The notes: generated by a model from the sequence alone, not told the origin. Positions 44,140 through 54,490 are shown, numbered from the stretch's first letter. The stretch is 64,000 nucleotides of DNA from Candidatus Dormiibacterota bacterium (GCA_003169845.1 PNAG01000028.1:83490-147489); one strand, 5' to 3'. Program-made: numbers and translations.

Positions 44140-45673
44140 CTCCAACCTCCCGGGCCGCTAGCGGTGCAGCCTCGCCGGCGTGTGCCCGGCCCGGCATGAA
44201 CGCCAGCGCAAGCAGCATCGCCACGGCAGCGATCATGGCGGAAACCAGCAGCGCGATGTCCATGCCGTGGACGAATGCCTGGCGCACCGACAGCAGCAAG
44301 GCCGGTGAGTGGAGACTCTCGGCCACCTTCGCGCCGGCGAAGACGCTCAGCCGGACGGAGGCGGCGAGCGCCGGCGGCAAGCCGGCCAGGTTCAGCTCCG
44401 AGTGGTAGCCGCTCACGAGCACGCTGCCCAGGATTGCCGCGCCGAAAGGCGCGCCCACCTTCTGCATCGCCTGAATCAGCGCGGAGGCCACTCCGCTGCG
44501 GTCGCTTGGGACATGCTTCAGCGCCGCCGAGGCTGCGGTTGCAAATCCGATTCCCATTCCGAATCCGACCACCGCCATCCAGGCGGCCACGAACCACGTG
44601 CTCGATCCGACCGCGGTGGTCGACCCCACCAGCATGCCTGCGGTTACGATCGCAAAACCCGTCGCGATGGTGAGCTTGGCGCCGAGCCAGGTCGCGATCC
44701 GGTCGGCCGGCACCGCGCCTGCCACGAGCCCCACGATGATCGGCAGAAGCCGGAGGCCCGAGCCCTGCGGGTCGACGCCCAGCACGCCCTGCGAGTACTG
44801 GGGCATGGTGAATATGAGCCCGACCAGTGCAAGTCCACCCAGGGAGGCGAGGATCACGCCCCAGGTGAACCCGGGCGTGGCAAACAGCGAGAGGTCGATC
44901 AAGGGACGGCCAGCGGGCCTGAGCGTCAGGCGGCGCTCCCACAGGAAGAACCCGACGATCGCAGCCACGCCCACCGCGAGGATGGCCAGCGAGCCAGGGT
45001 CCGTCCAGCCGTTGCGGCCCAGCTCGATCAGTCCGTACGTCACGGCGGCGAGCCCAAAGGTCGCCGCCAGCATGCCGATCGGGTCGAGCGCCGGGCGCTC
45101 CGACGCGCGCGACTCGGGCACCAGCGCGATGACGGCGATCAACCCGACGGCCGCCACTGGCACGTTCATGAGGAACACCCACCCCCACCAGAAATGGGTC
45201 AGCAACCAGCCGCCCAGGATCGGTCCCAGCGGCAGGGCGACGAAGTTGGCGGCGGCCCAGATCCCGACCGCCCGGGGGCGCTCCTCCTCCGAGAAGAGCA
45301 CTGTGACCACCGACAGAGCCATGACGACGATGGCTGCGCCGGCCGCACCGAGCACCACCCGGGCCGCGATGAAGGCCCCCGGGCCGGGAGCGAACGCACA
45401 GGCGACAGAGCCGGCCCCGAAGAGGACCAGGGCGCCCATCATCACCCGCTTGCGTCCGAACCGATCGCCGAGCACTCCAAAGGGGAGCATCCCTCCCGCG
45501 AGGCTCAGCGCGTAGCCGGCGGAGAACCATTGAAGGTCGGATTCGGAGGCGTGAAGCGCGACCGCCAGGGTCGGCAGTGCGACGCTGAGCACGGTCACGT
45601 CCAGACCGACCGCGAGCACTCCCAGCGTGACGGCCGCCAGCGCGGACCACTTCTTGACGGCAATCGAGTTCAT
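44132..45673 (-). CDS. MFS drug exporter, DHA2 (EmrB/QacA) family
   Basis: A 513-aa proton-driven exporter with about 14 transmembrane helices. Family motifs include LDVTVLSVALPTLA in helix 1, GVLGDRFGRKRVMM (motif A), the helix-5 motif C-like LPLGPILGGWLL, and WVFLMNVPVA. ATG 45673 fits the N-terminus best (MNSIAVKKW, AAGGGGG 9 nt upstream); a longer frame reaches 45706. It is first in an operon with tetR. Substrates are probably toxic organic compounds. Confidence 0.92.
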   Translation of the reverse strand: MNSIAVKKWSALAAVTLGVLAVGLDVTVLSVALPTLAVALHASESDLQWFSAGYALSLAGGMLPFGVLGDRFGRKRVMMGALVLFGAGSVACAFAPGPGAFIAARVVLGAAGAAIVVMALSVVTVLFSEEERPRAVGIWAAANFVALPLGPILGGWLLTHFWWGWVFLMNVPVAAVGLIAVIALVPESRASERPALDPIGMLAATFGLAAVTYGLIELGRNGWTDPGSLAILAVGVAAIVGFFLWERRLTLRPAGRPLIDLSLFATPGFTWGVILASLGGLALVGLIFTMPQYSQGVLGVDPQGSGLRLLPIIVGLVAGAVPADRIATWLGAKLTIATGFAIVTAGMLVGSTTAVGSSTWFVAAWMAVVGFGMGIGFATAASAALKHVPSDRSGVASALIQAMQKVGAPFGAAILGSVLVSGYHSELNLAGLPPALAASVRLSVFAGAKVAESLHSPALLLSVRQAFVHGMDIALLVSAMIAAVAMLLALAFMPGRAHAGEAAPLAAREVGVA

Positions 45674-45695
45674 TTCGGCGAGCCCCCTTTGTTTG

Positions 45696-45715
45696 AGTCT
45701 ATCCAAGTATAGACT
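45696..45715. promoter_or_regulatory. candidate TetR operator in the MFS promoter
   Basis: AGTCTAT (45696-45702), a 6-nt gap and ATAGACT (45709-45715) form a perfect 7-bp inverted repeat. On the minus strand, TATACT (45711-45706) within it could be the -10 box, starting transcription about 26 nt before the MFS ATG. Repressor bound here would block the promoter. Confidence 0.6.
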
Positions 45716-45763
45716 TACTACAAAGTTATAGAGGCTTTAAGTTCATCGCCGACCCGAAGATGG

Positions 45764-48700
45764 CTACTGGCCTGTGTAGCTCATGAAAGACGTGGAGCTG
45801 GACTCGTTGCAGACCACAGCCACCTGACCGCCCGTGCTTGTCGTCACCACAGCGCTCGCTCGGTCCCCGCTGGCCAGCCCACCCAACGGCTGGTACAGGC
45901 CCCAGTAAGCATTCGGCTGCAGGGACTGGCTCTGTGGGGTGCCGATGGCCGCTCCGCTCGAGGTGTCGTAATAGGTGACGGTGACGGTGGTCGCCGTCGA
46001 GCCCGTGTTCATGATGCCTTCACCGGTGCTCCAGGCATCGCTGCCCGCGCTCTCGACCAGCGGAAGGTGCAGGGTCGCGCTGCCCGAGGCAAACGTGTTG
46101 TAGGCGGTGGACTGCTGTGCGCTGCTGGTCGAGGGCGCCACCTCGTTGACGATCGCGGCGATGGCGACGGTGCTCGTGATCTTGGCTGTGTAGGGCCCGT
46201 CGGCGGCGATGTCGGTGCCCTGGTAGACGCCGAGGTAGCCGTTGGCCGCAATCGGCGCTGTGGTCGTGGTCGCGGCGCCGCTGGCGTTGTAGTAGTTGAT
46301 CGTCACCGTGCCGGCCGTGCCGGTCGTGTTCTGGATGCCCATCCCGGTGTTGTAGCCGCCGTAAGCGTTTCGCAGCGCGGCGGGCGCAAACAGGGTCGAG
46401 CTGCCCGCCGTCACCGTGTCGTACGAGCTGAGTTGTCCGCCAGGCCCTGTCTCGTTGACGATCGCAGCCAACGGCCCTGCCGAGCTGGTGATGGTCGCGG
46501 TCCCGGCGAAGCCGCTGGGAAGGCCCAGTGCGACGTCGCCCGAGTAAAGGCCCTGGTAGGCGCCCGCAGCCACGCCCGTCAACGTCTGCGTTTTGACCGC
46601 GGTCCCAGCCGCGTTGCGATAGGTGATCGTGATGTTGGTCGGCGCCGCGCTCGCATTGACCAGTCCGATCCCGGTCGTGTAGCCGCCGTACGCATTGTTG
46701 GTGATGGTTGGCGCGAAAAGAGTTGTGCCGGCGCCTACGCCGGGGTTGATACCCGTGTAGCTTGTCGCGTCTCCAACACCAGGCGCGAACTCGTTGACGA
46801 AGCTCGCCACCGGCTGGCTCGAGTAGATCACGGCTGACCCGGCCCCGCCTGCCAGGAAACCATTGCCGTTGTCCTGGCGAACCGTCCAGGTTGCGTTGGG
46901 CGGCAAGCTCGCGATGCTGTCACCCGAACCGACCGTGTCGCCGTTGCTGTCCACATAGCCGATCGTGATGCTCGCCGGGCTCGTTCCGATGTTGGTGATC
47001 TCGGCGGCAGTCGTGTATCCGCCGTAGGCCGCGTTGGACGCCGCCGGCAGTATTGCCGCCACCGGCGGGAGCGTCGACTCGAGGATCGAGCCGCCCGCGC
47101 CACCGATCCAGACATGGTTCTGATCAGGCGTGGCGACCGAGTACAGATTGTTCAAGGTCGGCGGTGAGTGATCCACCCAGCGGCTCCCGTCCGACGTGCC
47201 GATGACGATTCCCAGCGTGCCGGCTGCGACGCAATCGGCGGCGTTGACGCAGGCCAACCCAAGGAGGTTCTCTGTGGTGCCCGAGGTATCGGCGGCCCAG
47301 CTTATGCCGCCATCCGGGCTCCTCAGCATGGTGCCTGCCTGGCCGGCTGCATAGCACACGCTCGCCGTCGGGCATGCAACCTGGTCGAGATACTGGCTGG
47401 TCCCGGAGACTCGAGATTGCCACGACCCACTGCTGCGAGTGATCACCGCCCCATTGGTGCCGGTCGCCACGCAGAGAGCACTGCTCGGGCAGCTCACGCC
47501 CAGGAGGAACTGAATCGTGCCCGAGCTCTCGACGGTCCAAGTGCCGCCGTTGCTGGTCGAGAGCGCGGTACCGCCGGTGCCAACGGCCACGCAGCTGGTG
47601 GTGCTCCAGCAGCTGACGTCATTCAGGCTTTGGTCCTCGCCTGAAATGCTGTTTGCCTGGTACGACCAAGAGGTTCCGCCATTACCGGTGAAGTAGATGG
47701 CGCCAGGCCAGCCAACCGCGTAACACGTGTTTACGTCCGGGCAGCTGATGCCGGTCAGCTGGTCGGTCGTGGTGAGGGTTCGCGTGGTCCAGGTCACACC
47801 ACCGTCATGCGTGGTAAGAATCGTGTCGAAGGCGACCGCGAAGCATGTCAGCACATTCGGGCAGCTGATCCCGTGAATCGACCTGGTGGTGCCGGCCGGC
47901 TGCTGGCGGGTCCATGCGGCGCCGCCGTTTGCCGTCGCGCTGACAGCTCCCGGATTGACTCCGCCGCTGCCAACGGCAAAGCACACGGCGGGGCTGGGGC
48001 AGCTGATCGCGGCGTAAGGATTCGTGCCCATCTGGACGTCCCAAATTCCTCCGTTGTCCGTCGTATGGAGGATGGTGGAATCAGATGCGGTTGCGTAGCA
48101 GGTGTTGGTGTCTGGGCAGCTCACACCGGTGAGCGTCACGTTGGAGGAGGAGTTGTCGGTCCTCCAGTTCGCGCCTCCGTCCGTCGTCGTGGCGATCAGT
48201 CCTGACCCGCCGACGGCGAAGCATGTGGTTGCGCTCGGACAGGTGATGGCACCGAATGGGGCGCTGATCCCCGCCTGACTGTCGCTGGCCAGGTTGAAGC
48301 TGATCGTCCAGGTCACGCCCCCGTCGGTGGTGACGTAGACGAGATTTTGCCCACTTGAGTCTGCATCGGTGGCAAAGCACACCGATGCCGTCGCGCAGCT
48401 GATGCCAGTCAAACCCGTGGCCACGCCGACGCCGGCGGGGCTGCTCCAGTTGATGCCGTCGGTCGTCTTGATGAAACTGGAGACGTTCGTGACCGCGTAG
48501 CACGCGGTAGGGACACATGAGATCGACACCAGGTTTCCTGTGCTGAGGGTTTGCAGGTTCCACGTCGTACCGCCGTCGGTGGTGCCGATCACCGTGCCAG
48601 ACACACCGACCGCATGGCATGTTGAGATGCTCGGACAGCTGATCGAGGACAGGGCCCAAGGCGTACCAGAGTTCTGAGTGGACCAGGTTGTCCCTCCGTT

Positions 48701-49951
48701 CGTCGTGGCGCCAATCTCACCGCCGGCCCCCGCCGCGAAACACACGGCGGCGCTAGGGCAGCTGATTCCGTTCAGGTTGTTGGCCGGAAGGCCAAGTTGC
48801 TGCGACCAACCGGTCCCACCGCTCGTGGTCGCGGCGATAGTCCCGAAATCGCCATCCGTATAGCAGGCCGAGCCGGTCGGACAGCTGATCGCATAGAGAC
48901 TCCCCGGCTCACCAACTGACGCGTGACTCCACAACGACGGTGCCACCTGCCTGTACACGAAGCCGTCACCTGAAGCTAGGAAGCACTGGGTGGCTGTCGG
49001 GCAGCTGACACCCAGAAAGTTGTTCGCTGTGGTCATTCCACCGTCCGACGGCCAGTTGTCGAGGCCGCCGTTTGACGTTTCGAAGCGGCTGCCAGTTTGA
49101 CCAACAGCCATGCAGGCGGACACCGTGGCGCACGAGATTGCATAAAGGCTGATGGAGGTGGCGAGGTTCGGATGGAAGTCGCTCCAGCTGCTGCCGCCAT
49201 CCGCCGTCTTCAGAAAATTCGGGCCGTCCCCCACCGCGTAGCACGTGGTAGTTGTTGGACAGCTGATGCCGAAGAGATTCGCACTCGTTCCGGAGGTTTG
49301 AGCTGTCCAGCTTGAGCCGCCATCGCCGGTCCGAAAAATCGATCCCGCGTAGCCCACCACGAAGCAGACAGTCGCCGAGGCGCAGCTGACTCCTGAGAGG
49401 AAGTGGCCGCCGTTGATGCTCTGGCCGGTCCAGGTGTGACCATCGACAGTGGAAATGACGAAGCCGAAGTAGTCGACACCAACGCAGGTTGAGACGGTTG
49501 CGCAGCTGATCCCGGTGATGCCGAATGCCTGCGCCTGCTGGTTCCAGGTCGATCCGCCGTCGGTTGTCGAAAGGATCGGGCTGTCGTAGCCGGCGCCGAA
49601 GCATGTGCTTGCAATGGGGCAGCTGATCGCGTACAGGGGATTGCCATCTGGCAGAGGGTTCTGCCAGGACCACGAGCCGCCCACAGACGGGGTGCTTGCC
49701 AGAGGGGAGGCTGACCGCGGTCTTGAAACCTTGGTTTTCTGCAGCCACGGAAGTCGGCCTTGAGCAGGCGTGGTTGGCGCGGATGAAGCCTTATCGAAAG
49801 GCCCTTGCGCGAGCTCTGGCTGGAGTGCAGCGCGCAAGTGGCCCTGAGCGGCGGGGACGGCGCCGGCGGCCAAGGCCGGCGTGGCCATGAATGCGATGGG
49901 AAGCGTCGCCGGCAGCGCGATTGCGAGCATCAACGCGAAGCGCAGTCTCAC
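45764..49951 (-). CDS. large secreted protein: about 20 Cys-paired beta-propeller-like repeats plus four C-terminal repeats
   Basis: A 1395-aa exported protein. A signal peptide (MRLRFALMLAIALPATLPIA, ending ALAAG) is followed by about 20 repeats of roughly 42 residues with the pattern GISCPxxxxCxAVG ... TTDGGxTW, resembling BNR/Ycf48-type propeller blades but with two Cys per repeat, likely a disulfide. From about residue 970 come four units of about 105 residues (NAYGGYxTGxGxxN, ITYYNASG-like strand, AAIVNE). GTG 49951 is preferred; a frame from 49999 adds 16 polar residues. No catalytic motif or sortase signal is seen. Probably an adhesin or surface protein. Confidence 0.8.
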   Translation of the reverse strand: MRLRFALMLAIALPATLPIAFMATPALAAGAVPAAQGHLRAALQPELAQGPFDKASSAPTTPAQGRLPWLQKTKVSRPRSASPLASTPSVGGSWSWQNPLPDGNPLYAISCPIASTCFGAGYDSPILSTTDGGSTWNQQAQAFGITGISCATVSTCVGVDYFGFVISTVDGHTWTGQSINGGHFLSGVSCASATVCFVVGYAGSIFRTGDGGSSWTAQTSGTSANLFGISCPTTTTCYAVGDGPNFLKTADGGSSWSDFHPNLATSISLYAISCATVSACMAVGQTGSRFETSNGGLDNWPSDGGMTTANNFLGVSCPTATQCFLASGDGFVYRQVAPSLWSHASVGEPGSLYAISCPTGSACYTDGDFGTIAATTSGGTGWSQQLGLPANNLNGISCPSAAVCFAAGAGGEIGATTNGGTTWSTQNSGTPWALSSISCPSISTCHAVGVSGTVIGTTDGGTTWNLQTLSTGNLVSISCVPTACYAVTNVSSFIKTTDGINWSSPAGVGVATGLTGISCATASVCFATDADSSGQNLVYVTTDGGVTWTISFNLASDSQAGISAPFGAITCPSATTCFAVGGSGLIATTTDGGANWRTDNSSSNVTLTGVSCPDTNTCYATASDSTILHTTDNGGIWDVQMGTNPYAAISCPSPAVCFAVGSGGVNPGAVSATANGGAAWTRQQPAGTTRSIHGISCPNVLTCFAVAFDTILTTHDGGVTWTTRTLTTTDQLTGISCPDVNTCYAVGWPGAIYFTGNGGTSWSYQANSISGEDQSLNDVSCWSTTSCVAVGTGGTALSTSNGGTWTVESSGTIQFLLGVSCPSSALCVATGTNGAVITRSSGSWQSRVSGTSQYLDQVACPTASVCYAAGQAGTMLRSPDGGISWAADTSGTTENLLGLACVNAADCVAAGTLGIVIGTSDGSRWVDHSPPTLNNLYSVATPDQNHVWIGGAGGSILESTLPPVAAILPAASNAAYGGYTTAAEITNIGTSPASITIGYVDSNGDTVGSGDSIASLPPNATWTVRQDNGNGFLAGGAGSAVIYSSQPVASFVNEFAPGVGDATSYTGINPGVGAGTTLFAPTITNNAYGGYTTGIGLVNASAAPTNITITYRNAAGTAVKTQTLTGVAAGAYQGLYSGDVALGLPSGFAGTATITSSAGPLAAIVNETGPGGQLSSYDTVTAGSSTLFAPAALRNAYGGYNTGMGIQNTTGTAGTVTINYYNASGAATTTTAPIAANGYLGVYQGTDIAADGPYTAKITSTVAIAAIVNEVAPSTSSAQQSTAYNTFASGSATLHLPLVESAGSDAWSTGEGIMNTGSTATTVTVTYYDTSSGAAIGTPQSQSLQPNAYWGLYQPLGGLASGDRASAVVTTSTGGQVAVVCNESSSTSFMSYTGQ

Positions 49952-50143
49952 GAACCCATCCCACCCCCAACTATGCCGGTGCTGCTTGCACGACGCCAAA
50001 ACCCGCTCGCCACCGCAGGCGTCCCGGAAAGAATAGGTACAAAGGTATTAACTGTCCAGCGCCGAAAATATTAAGAAGCGCTTGAAGGACATCATCCCTT
50101 TCGCACCGCAGACAGAACTCGGACTCGCGCCCAGGAAACGGCA

Positions 50144-50183
50144 TGGAGCCCACGCCCGGATTCGAACCGGGGACCTTTTCCTT
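50144..50183 (+). repeat. attL-like 40-bp copy of the tRNA-Thr 3' segment
   Basis: Forty bases, from TGGAGCCCACG to CCTTTTCCTT, are identical and in the same orientation as 54846-54885, the 3' part of the intact tRNA-Thr gene. Similarity stops at the anticodon arm, so this is not a tRNA gene. Such a partial duplicate marks the far end of an element inserted at a tRNA gene. Confidence 0.85.
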
Positions 50184-50364
50184 CCTAAGTGATCTTTGGA
50201 CCCTGGCGAATTCGAGCTGATCTTAGCTCTGTCGTCTGATCTCGGCCGGGACCATTTACCAATGCACTGGGCACTCACTGCTGTGCCTGGGTTGTGTGCC
50301 AGTTGAGAGAGACTCTTGTCCCCATTTGTCACCATCGCGATGTGACCGCGGAGTGTGAGACTGG
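50184..50364. other. non-coding or unrecognised stretch at the left end of the island
   Basis: Together with 49952-50143 this forms a gap of about 410 bases outside genes. Apart from the 40-bp tRNA-derived repeat I see no gene, hairpin with T-run, or tRNA. A minus-strand frame is open across it but resembles nothing I know; an integrase relic is possible but not supported. Confidence 0.4.
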
Positions 50365-51966
50365 TCAGATCTGGCCGATATCCCGGCGTCGGAGTCCGAA
50401 CAGGCCGGCCAAGGTGAAGCCGGCCGCGACGGCGGAGATCACGACAAGGGGCAAGAGGGTCAGGCTCTGAGCGGGCAGCTGGGGTACGCGCTCGAACGGC
50501 GAAAGGTTTTGAAGCCAACTGGGGAGATGCAGGACCGCACCGAGGAATCCGGCGACGACGCATGCCGCGAGGATCGCCCATGACGCACCGGCCCAGCGCG
50601 GCACGAGCCCGACGAGCGCGATGGTGAGTCCGACCATCAGCCACATGGGCGGCGCGTAGACCAAGGCGGCGCCGACCAGGCGAGGAGCACTATTCAGATC
50701 GCCGCCCGCGACGCCATAGGTTAGGCCGGTGGCCAGGCCGGCGACGCCGAGCAATATGACGCTTCCTGCGAACGCCACCGTCAGGTGACTCGCCCCCCAC
50801 CGCCAGCGCGATACCGGAGTCGCCAAAACCGACTCTGCCCGCATCGAAGTCTCCTCGCTGCGCAACCGAAGGGCGGACTGAATGGCGAAACCCGTGGCGA
50901 GGAGCGCCATGAGGCGGAATGAGGCTGCGAAGTAGGAGTCCGTGAGGTTCGCACCTCCAGCACCGGCCAGTATTTCCGCAAGCGCCTTGTTCTGGCCGAT
51001 GAAGGCGTCGACGGTCGGGCCAATCCAGCCATAGGCGATACCGGTGACCAGGACGCCGACACTCCACCCGAGCAGGACGCCCCGCTGCAGGCGGATGGCC
51101 AGCCCAAAGGGGTGCCCGAGGCTCCGCGAAGCCGTGGGCCTTCCTGGCCGGGCGGCCACGAGCCCTGCGCCGAGATCGCGCCGGGCGGCCAGGGCGCTGG
51201 CCGCAGCGACCAGGACTACGGTCGCCGTGAGCAAGAGCAGGAGGGGCCACCATCGCTCACCTGCGAATGGCCGCGCCTTCTGGGCCCATCCGATCGGAGA
51301 GAACCACGAGACGGTTCCGTCGCCGATGTCGCCCACGGCGCGAAGCACGAAGGCTGCCCCGAGCACCGCCCCCGCGGCGCCGTACACGACGCGGGTGTTC
51401 TCGGTGACTTGGGCCGCGACCAGGGCAACGCCGCCGAAGACCAGCCCGATCAGGATGAACGACACCCCAAACACCAACGACCCGGCCGCGGCGAGGCCCT
51501 GGGCGAGCAGGGCGACGGTTGTGAGCACGCCAACTGCAATGTTCATGGCGGCCACCGTGAGCGACGCGGCAAGGGTGGGCGCGAGGCTTCCGACCGGAAG
51601 AGAGCGCATGAGTTCGAGGCGGCCGGCTTCCTCCTCGCCCCGGGTGAGCCGGCCGACCATGAATAGGCTCATCAGGGCCACCATCACCATGCCCACTGCG
51701 CCGAATTGAAACGCCAGTTGCCCGCCGACCGTATTCAGGGCCTGGGCGGGGCCGTTGAACGCGATGGCTGCGGCGTTGTGTTGGGTGGCGGCAGCGGTTT
51801 GATCAAGAGCAGCCTGGGTAGGGAACAAGCCCTTGATGCCTGTTGCGGTGAGCGCCGCCAGTGCAACGATTGCGACGATCCAGACCAGGATCCGGATGCG
51901 GTCGCGCCGCAGGATGAAGCGGGTCAGCTCGAAGGTTCCAGTCAGCGCGGTCATCACTGCGGTCAC
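50365..51966 (-). CDS. ABC exporter permease, polyketide-antibiotic-transporter type
   Basis: A 533-aa membrane protein with about 12 transmembrane helices in two related halves, each opening with a segment like [19 protein letters not shown]. The [21 protein letters not shown] and [23 protein letters not shown] motifs are typical of the actinobacterial polyketide-antibiotic exporter permeases. The GTG start overlaps the ATPase stop by 4 nt (GTGA). It is carried on the tRNA-Thr island and may give antibiotic tolerance or export; substrate unknown. Confidence 0.88.
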   Translation of the reverse strand: MTAVMTALTGTFELTRFILRRDRIRILVWIVAIVALAALTATGIKGLFPTQAALDQTAAATQHNAAAIAFNGPAQALNTVGGQLAFQFGAVGMVMVALMSLFMVGRLTRGEEEAGRLELMRSLPVGSLAPTLAASLTVAAMNIAVGVLTTVALLAQGLAAAGSLVFGVSFILIGLVFGGVALVAAQVTENTRVVYGAAGAVLGAAFVLRAVGDIGDGTVSWFSPIGWAQKARPFAGERWWPLLLLLTATVVLVAAASALAARRDLGAGLVAARPGRPTASRSLGHPFGLAIRLQRGVLLGWSVGVLVTGIAYGWIGPTVDAFIGQNKALAEILAGAGGANLTDSYFAASFRLMALLATGFAIQSALRLRSEETSMRAESVLATPVSRWRWGASHLTVAFAGSVILLGVAGLATGLTYGVAGGDLNSAPRLVGAALVYAPPMWLMVGLTIALVGLVPRWAGASWAILAACVVAGFLGAVLHLPSWLQNLSPFERVPQLPAQSLTLLPLVVISAVAAGFTLAGLFGLRRRDIGQI

Positions 51967-52904
51967 GGTCTCGCGCTGCGATTGCCGTCGACGCGTTCGG
52001 GTTCCTTCGCCAGCTCGTCGCCGTAGTGCCGCAAGAACAGCTCTTCAAGCGTGGGCGGATGGCTGACCAGGCTGCGGACCCCGAGCTCACCGAGCCGGCG
52101 GACCGCAACGTCGAGGTGATCGGTGTCGACCTCGAAACGGACGTGCTTGCCGTCGATCTCGAGGCCATGAACGCCGGCAAGGTCGGCCAGACTCTCCGCG
52201 GGAAACTCGGTCTCCGCGGTGATCGACGTACGGGTAAGATGCCTCAACTCGTCGAGCGTGCCTCGCTCCGCCACCCGCCCCAGCCTGATGATGCTCAGCC
52301 GATCGCACAGCGCTTCGACCTCGGCCAGGATATGGCTGGAGAGCAGCACCGTTCGTCCCTCGGTCTTCACCTCGCGAATGCAGTCCTGGAATACCGCCTC
52401 CATGAGCGGGTCGAGTCCCGATGTCGGTTCGTCGAGCACGAGCAGCTCGGCATCAGACGCCAGCGCCGCAACCAATCCCACTTTCTGCCGGTTCCCTTTC
52501 GAATAGGAGCGGGTCTTCTTGGTCGGGTCGAGCTGAAAACGTTCGAGAAGTTTGTCGCGCCGCCGCCGATTGAGGTCGCCCCGCAACCGGCCGAACAGAT
52601 CGATCACCTCCCCGCCAGTCAGGTTCGGCCACAAACTGACCTCGCCGGGCACGTAGGCCAACCGGCGATGCAGCGCGACGGCGTCGCGCCATGGGTCGCC
52701 TCCAAGCAATGAGACCTCCCCGGCGTCAGCGCGGAGCAGCCCGAGCAACACGCGGATGGTCGTCGTCTTGCCCGAGCCGTTCGGCCCGAGAAATCCGTGG
52801 ACCTCGCCAGCCTCGACCGACAAGTCGAGACCGTCGAGAGCGCGCGTCGATCCGAACGTCTTTACAAGACCAGAAATGGAGATCGCGGGCGCCACGCGCC
52901 CCAT
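51963..52904 (-). CDS. ABC exporter ATP-binding protein
   Basis: A 313-aa ATPase with Walker [10 protein letters not shown], the signature-region [15 protein letters not shown] (Lys and Asn replacing the usual Ser-Gly-Gly), Walker [14 protein letters not shown] and the switch His in [14 protein letters not shown]. The C-terminal part (about 225-313) is the regulatory extension of DrrA-like antibiotic exporters. It pairs with the coupled permease downstream. It is the first gene of the exporter operon on the island. Confidence 0.94.
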   Translation of the reverse strand: MGRVAPAISISGLVKTFGSTRALDGLDLSVEAGEVHGFLGPNGSGKTTTIRVLLGLLRADAGEVSLLGGDPWRDAVALHRRLAYVPGEVSLWPNLTGGEVIDLFGRLRGDLNRRRRDKLLERFQLDPTKKTRSYSKGNRQKVGLVAALASDAELLVLDEPTSGLDPLMEAVFQDCIREVKTEGRTVLLSSHILAEVEALCDRLSIIRLGRVAERGTLDELRHLTRTSITAETEFPAESLADLAGVHGLEIDGKHVRFEVDTDHLDVAVRRLGELGVRSLVSHPPTLEELFLRHYGDELAKEPERVDGNRSARP

Positions 52905-52976
52905 GATCCCACCGGCCCTTGCTTATTCACCGCGGTAGCGCATCTGATTCATGGACGCCAGCGGCATCCTTAACGG

Positions 52977-53549
52977 TCAGATAAACCGTCGCGTCAGGAC
53001 GTTGAACCTAAGAGTAGTTCCGTTCGCAGACGTCATCGAGACGACGGCGCCTGCAGCGGCGGTGATCTGAAGAGGGCCACCGGCCTTCGGGTCGAAAAAC
53101 GTTCCCAATGTCGTCTCGACGAAATCTCGTCCATCAGCAGTCGGTGATTGACTCTGAAGAATCAGTCCCGGGACTCCTGGAGTCGAACTCATTTCGCCAG
53201 TTGAACCTGCCCAGACGACGTACCACGTGGTGCCCTGACCTGGCACCGGGCCCGCCCACGAGTTCACGACTTGAAACTCGGAGGGTGGCACCGGACCTTG
53301 CTTGACTGGAGAGATGCCCTCAACGCGTTCTGAAGCAGGCGCCGGCGGGATGATTGGCGGACGAGCTGTCTTGGACGCCTTCGGCGCCGCAACAGCGATT
53401 GCCCGCTCCTGGTCGACCCGTTGCTGATACTGCGCCTTTGGTGATGAAGGTGAGTTCGTCGCGAGCGCAACGCCTCCAACAATCACGGACGTAACGGCCA
53501 CAACTGCGAATGCGCCTATCCACGTTGCAAGCCGGATATCGTTTCTCAA
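52977..53549 (-). CDS. single-pass membrane protein of unknown function
   Basis: A 190-aa protein with one transmembrane helix (TWIGAFAVVAVTSVIVGGVAL), then a charged helix, a Pro-rich linker and a beta-rich outer domain (TWYVVWAG, GLILQSQS, VETTLGTFFD). TTG 53549 with AGAGAGGAG 7-8 nt upstream is the best start; the SD overlaps the upstream gene's stop. It is part of the island and coupled to the secreted protein upstream. No family recognised. Confidence 0.6.
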   Translation of the reverse strand: MRNDIRLATWIGAFAVVAVTSVIVGGVALATNSPSSPKAQYQQRVDQERAIAVAAPKASKTARPPIIPPAPASERVEGISPVKQGPVPPSEFQVVNSWAGPVPGQGTTWYVVWAGSTGEMSSTPGVPGLILQSQSPTADGRDFVETTLGTFFDPKAGGPLQITAAAGAVVSMTSANGTTLRFNVLTRRFI

Positions 53550-53563
53550 CTCCAGACTCCTCT

Positions 53564-54490
53564 CTACGTCGAGTTCCTGATTTCGAGCGAATAGAACTGG
53601 CCCACCCCACCGGATGCCGTCCACAGTGCGTTCCACGCAGCCGTGGACTTGAAAGTTGAGGTGTCGAGCGGATACTCGTCTAGCGGCCCCTGGAACTCCA
53701 TCGATTTCCAGTACCTGATCTGTCCCCATTCATTCGCCTGGCCCTGGACATAAATCTCGGGCGCGGCGAACGAGGGAGGATCTCCCCAGCTGACGTTCCA
53801 GATGTCGTTCTGGTTCCAACCGTTGTTGCAACCGCCGTTCGTATGAGTGGTCTGCGGACACCCATCCGCGGATCCGAAATCCAGCAAGGACTCCACTGTC
53901 GTGCTTGTCCAACCGCTGATCCAGGACGCGGTTGGCGCGTACGTGTCGTATCCAGGCTCTATGTCATTCGCACCCCAAATGGAGATCTGGCTTGCGTAGC
54001 CACTATTGATCAGCCAGTTACGAACGACATTTACGGCGCTGGCGAACTTCGCTCCGCCGGTGCTGCTGACGTTGTACGCGGAGTTATTCGTGCCGATGCC
54101 CAACTCGAGAACAGAGGTGGGGTCACCATAACCTGTCCCGAGCCAATAGCCGGCAGCAAACTCCTCCGCAAGGTTCTCGACCGTTGCCCACGAGTAAAAG
54201 ACGTTGCTCGTCTTCGGTTTTATCGTTCCCGAGTCGTTGGACTGCTGACCGCCGAAGTCGAGGACCACTACCGAATTTGCATTCCCGTTTGCGGCGTCGG
54301 CGGCCCCCTGGTTGTACCCATACTGGTAGAACGTCGCCGGCTTTGTCGTCATGACGTAGTAGGTCGTGTCTGTCGGCGGTTTGGCACCTACCGCGAAAGC
54401 ACTTATGCCGCTCGCGACCAGCGAGACGACCGGTGCCAGGACCAACGTCGCGGCCACAGCTAGAGCGCCGGCTCGCCTCCCAGGCTCCAT
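53564..54490 (-). CDS. secreted protein of unknown function
   Basis: A 308-aa exported protein. The signal peptide (ALAVAATLVLAPVVSLVASG, cleavage near AFAVG) is followed by a compact Trp/Tyr/Asn/Gly-rich domain: TYYVMTTKPATFYQYGYNQG, VVVLDFGGQQS, LAEEFAAGYWLGTGYG, SIWGANDIEPGYDTY. A repeated strand-helix rhythm and acidic ends suggest a TIM-barrel-like hydrolase, but I do not recognise a family. It is AT-richer than surrounding genes, supporting transfer with the island. Confidence 0.7.
   Translation of the reverse strand: MEPGRRAGALAVAATLVLAPVVSLVASGISAFAVGAKPPTDTTYYVMTTKPATFYQYGYNQGAADAANGNANSVVVLDFGGQQSNDSGTIKPKTSNVFYSWATVENLAEEFAAGYWLGTGYGDPTSVLELGIGTNNSAYNVSSTGGAKFASAVNVVRNWLINSGYASQISIWGANDIEPGYDTYAPTASWISGWTSTTVESLLDFGSADGCPQTTHTNGGCNNGWNQNDIWNVSWGDPPSFAAPEIYVQGQANEWGQIRYWKSMEFQGPLDEYPLDTSTFKSTAAWNALWTASGGVGQFYSLEIRNST

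Noticed and set aside
50144-50183. A second tRNA gene at 50144
   Set aside because: Only the 3' 40 nt match; there is no D arm, anticodon loop or 5' acceptor strand, so it is an att-type partial duplicate.
50184-50364. Integrase remnant at the left end of the island
   Set aside because: The minus-strand frame here shows none of the conserved tyrosine-recombinase R-H-x-x-R or Tyr boxes, so I could not support it.
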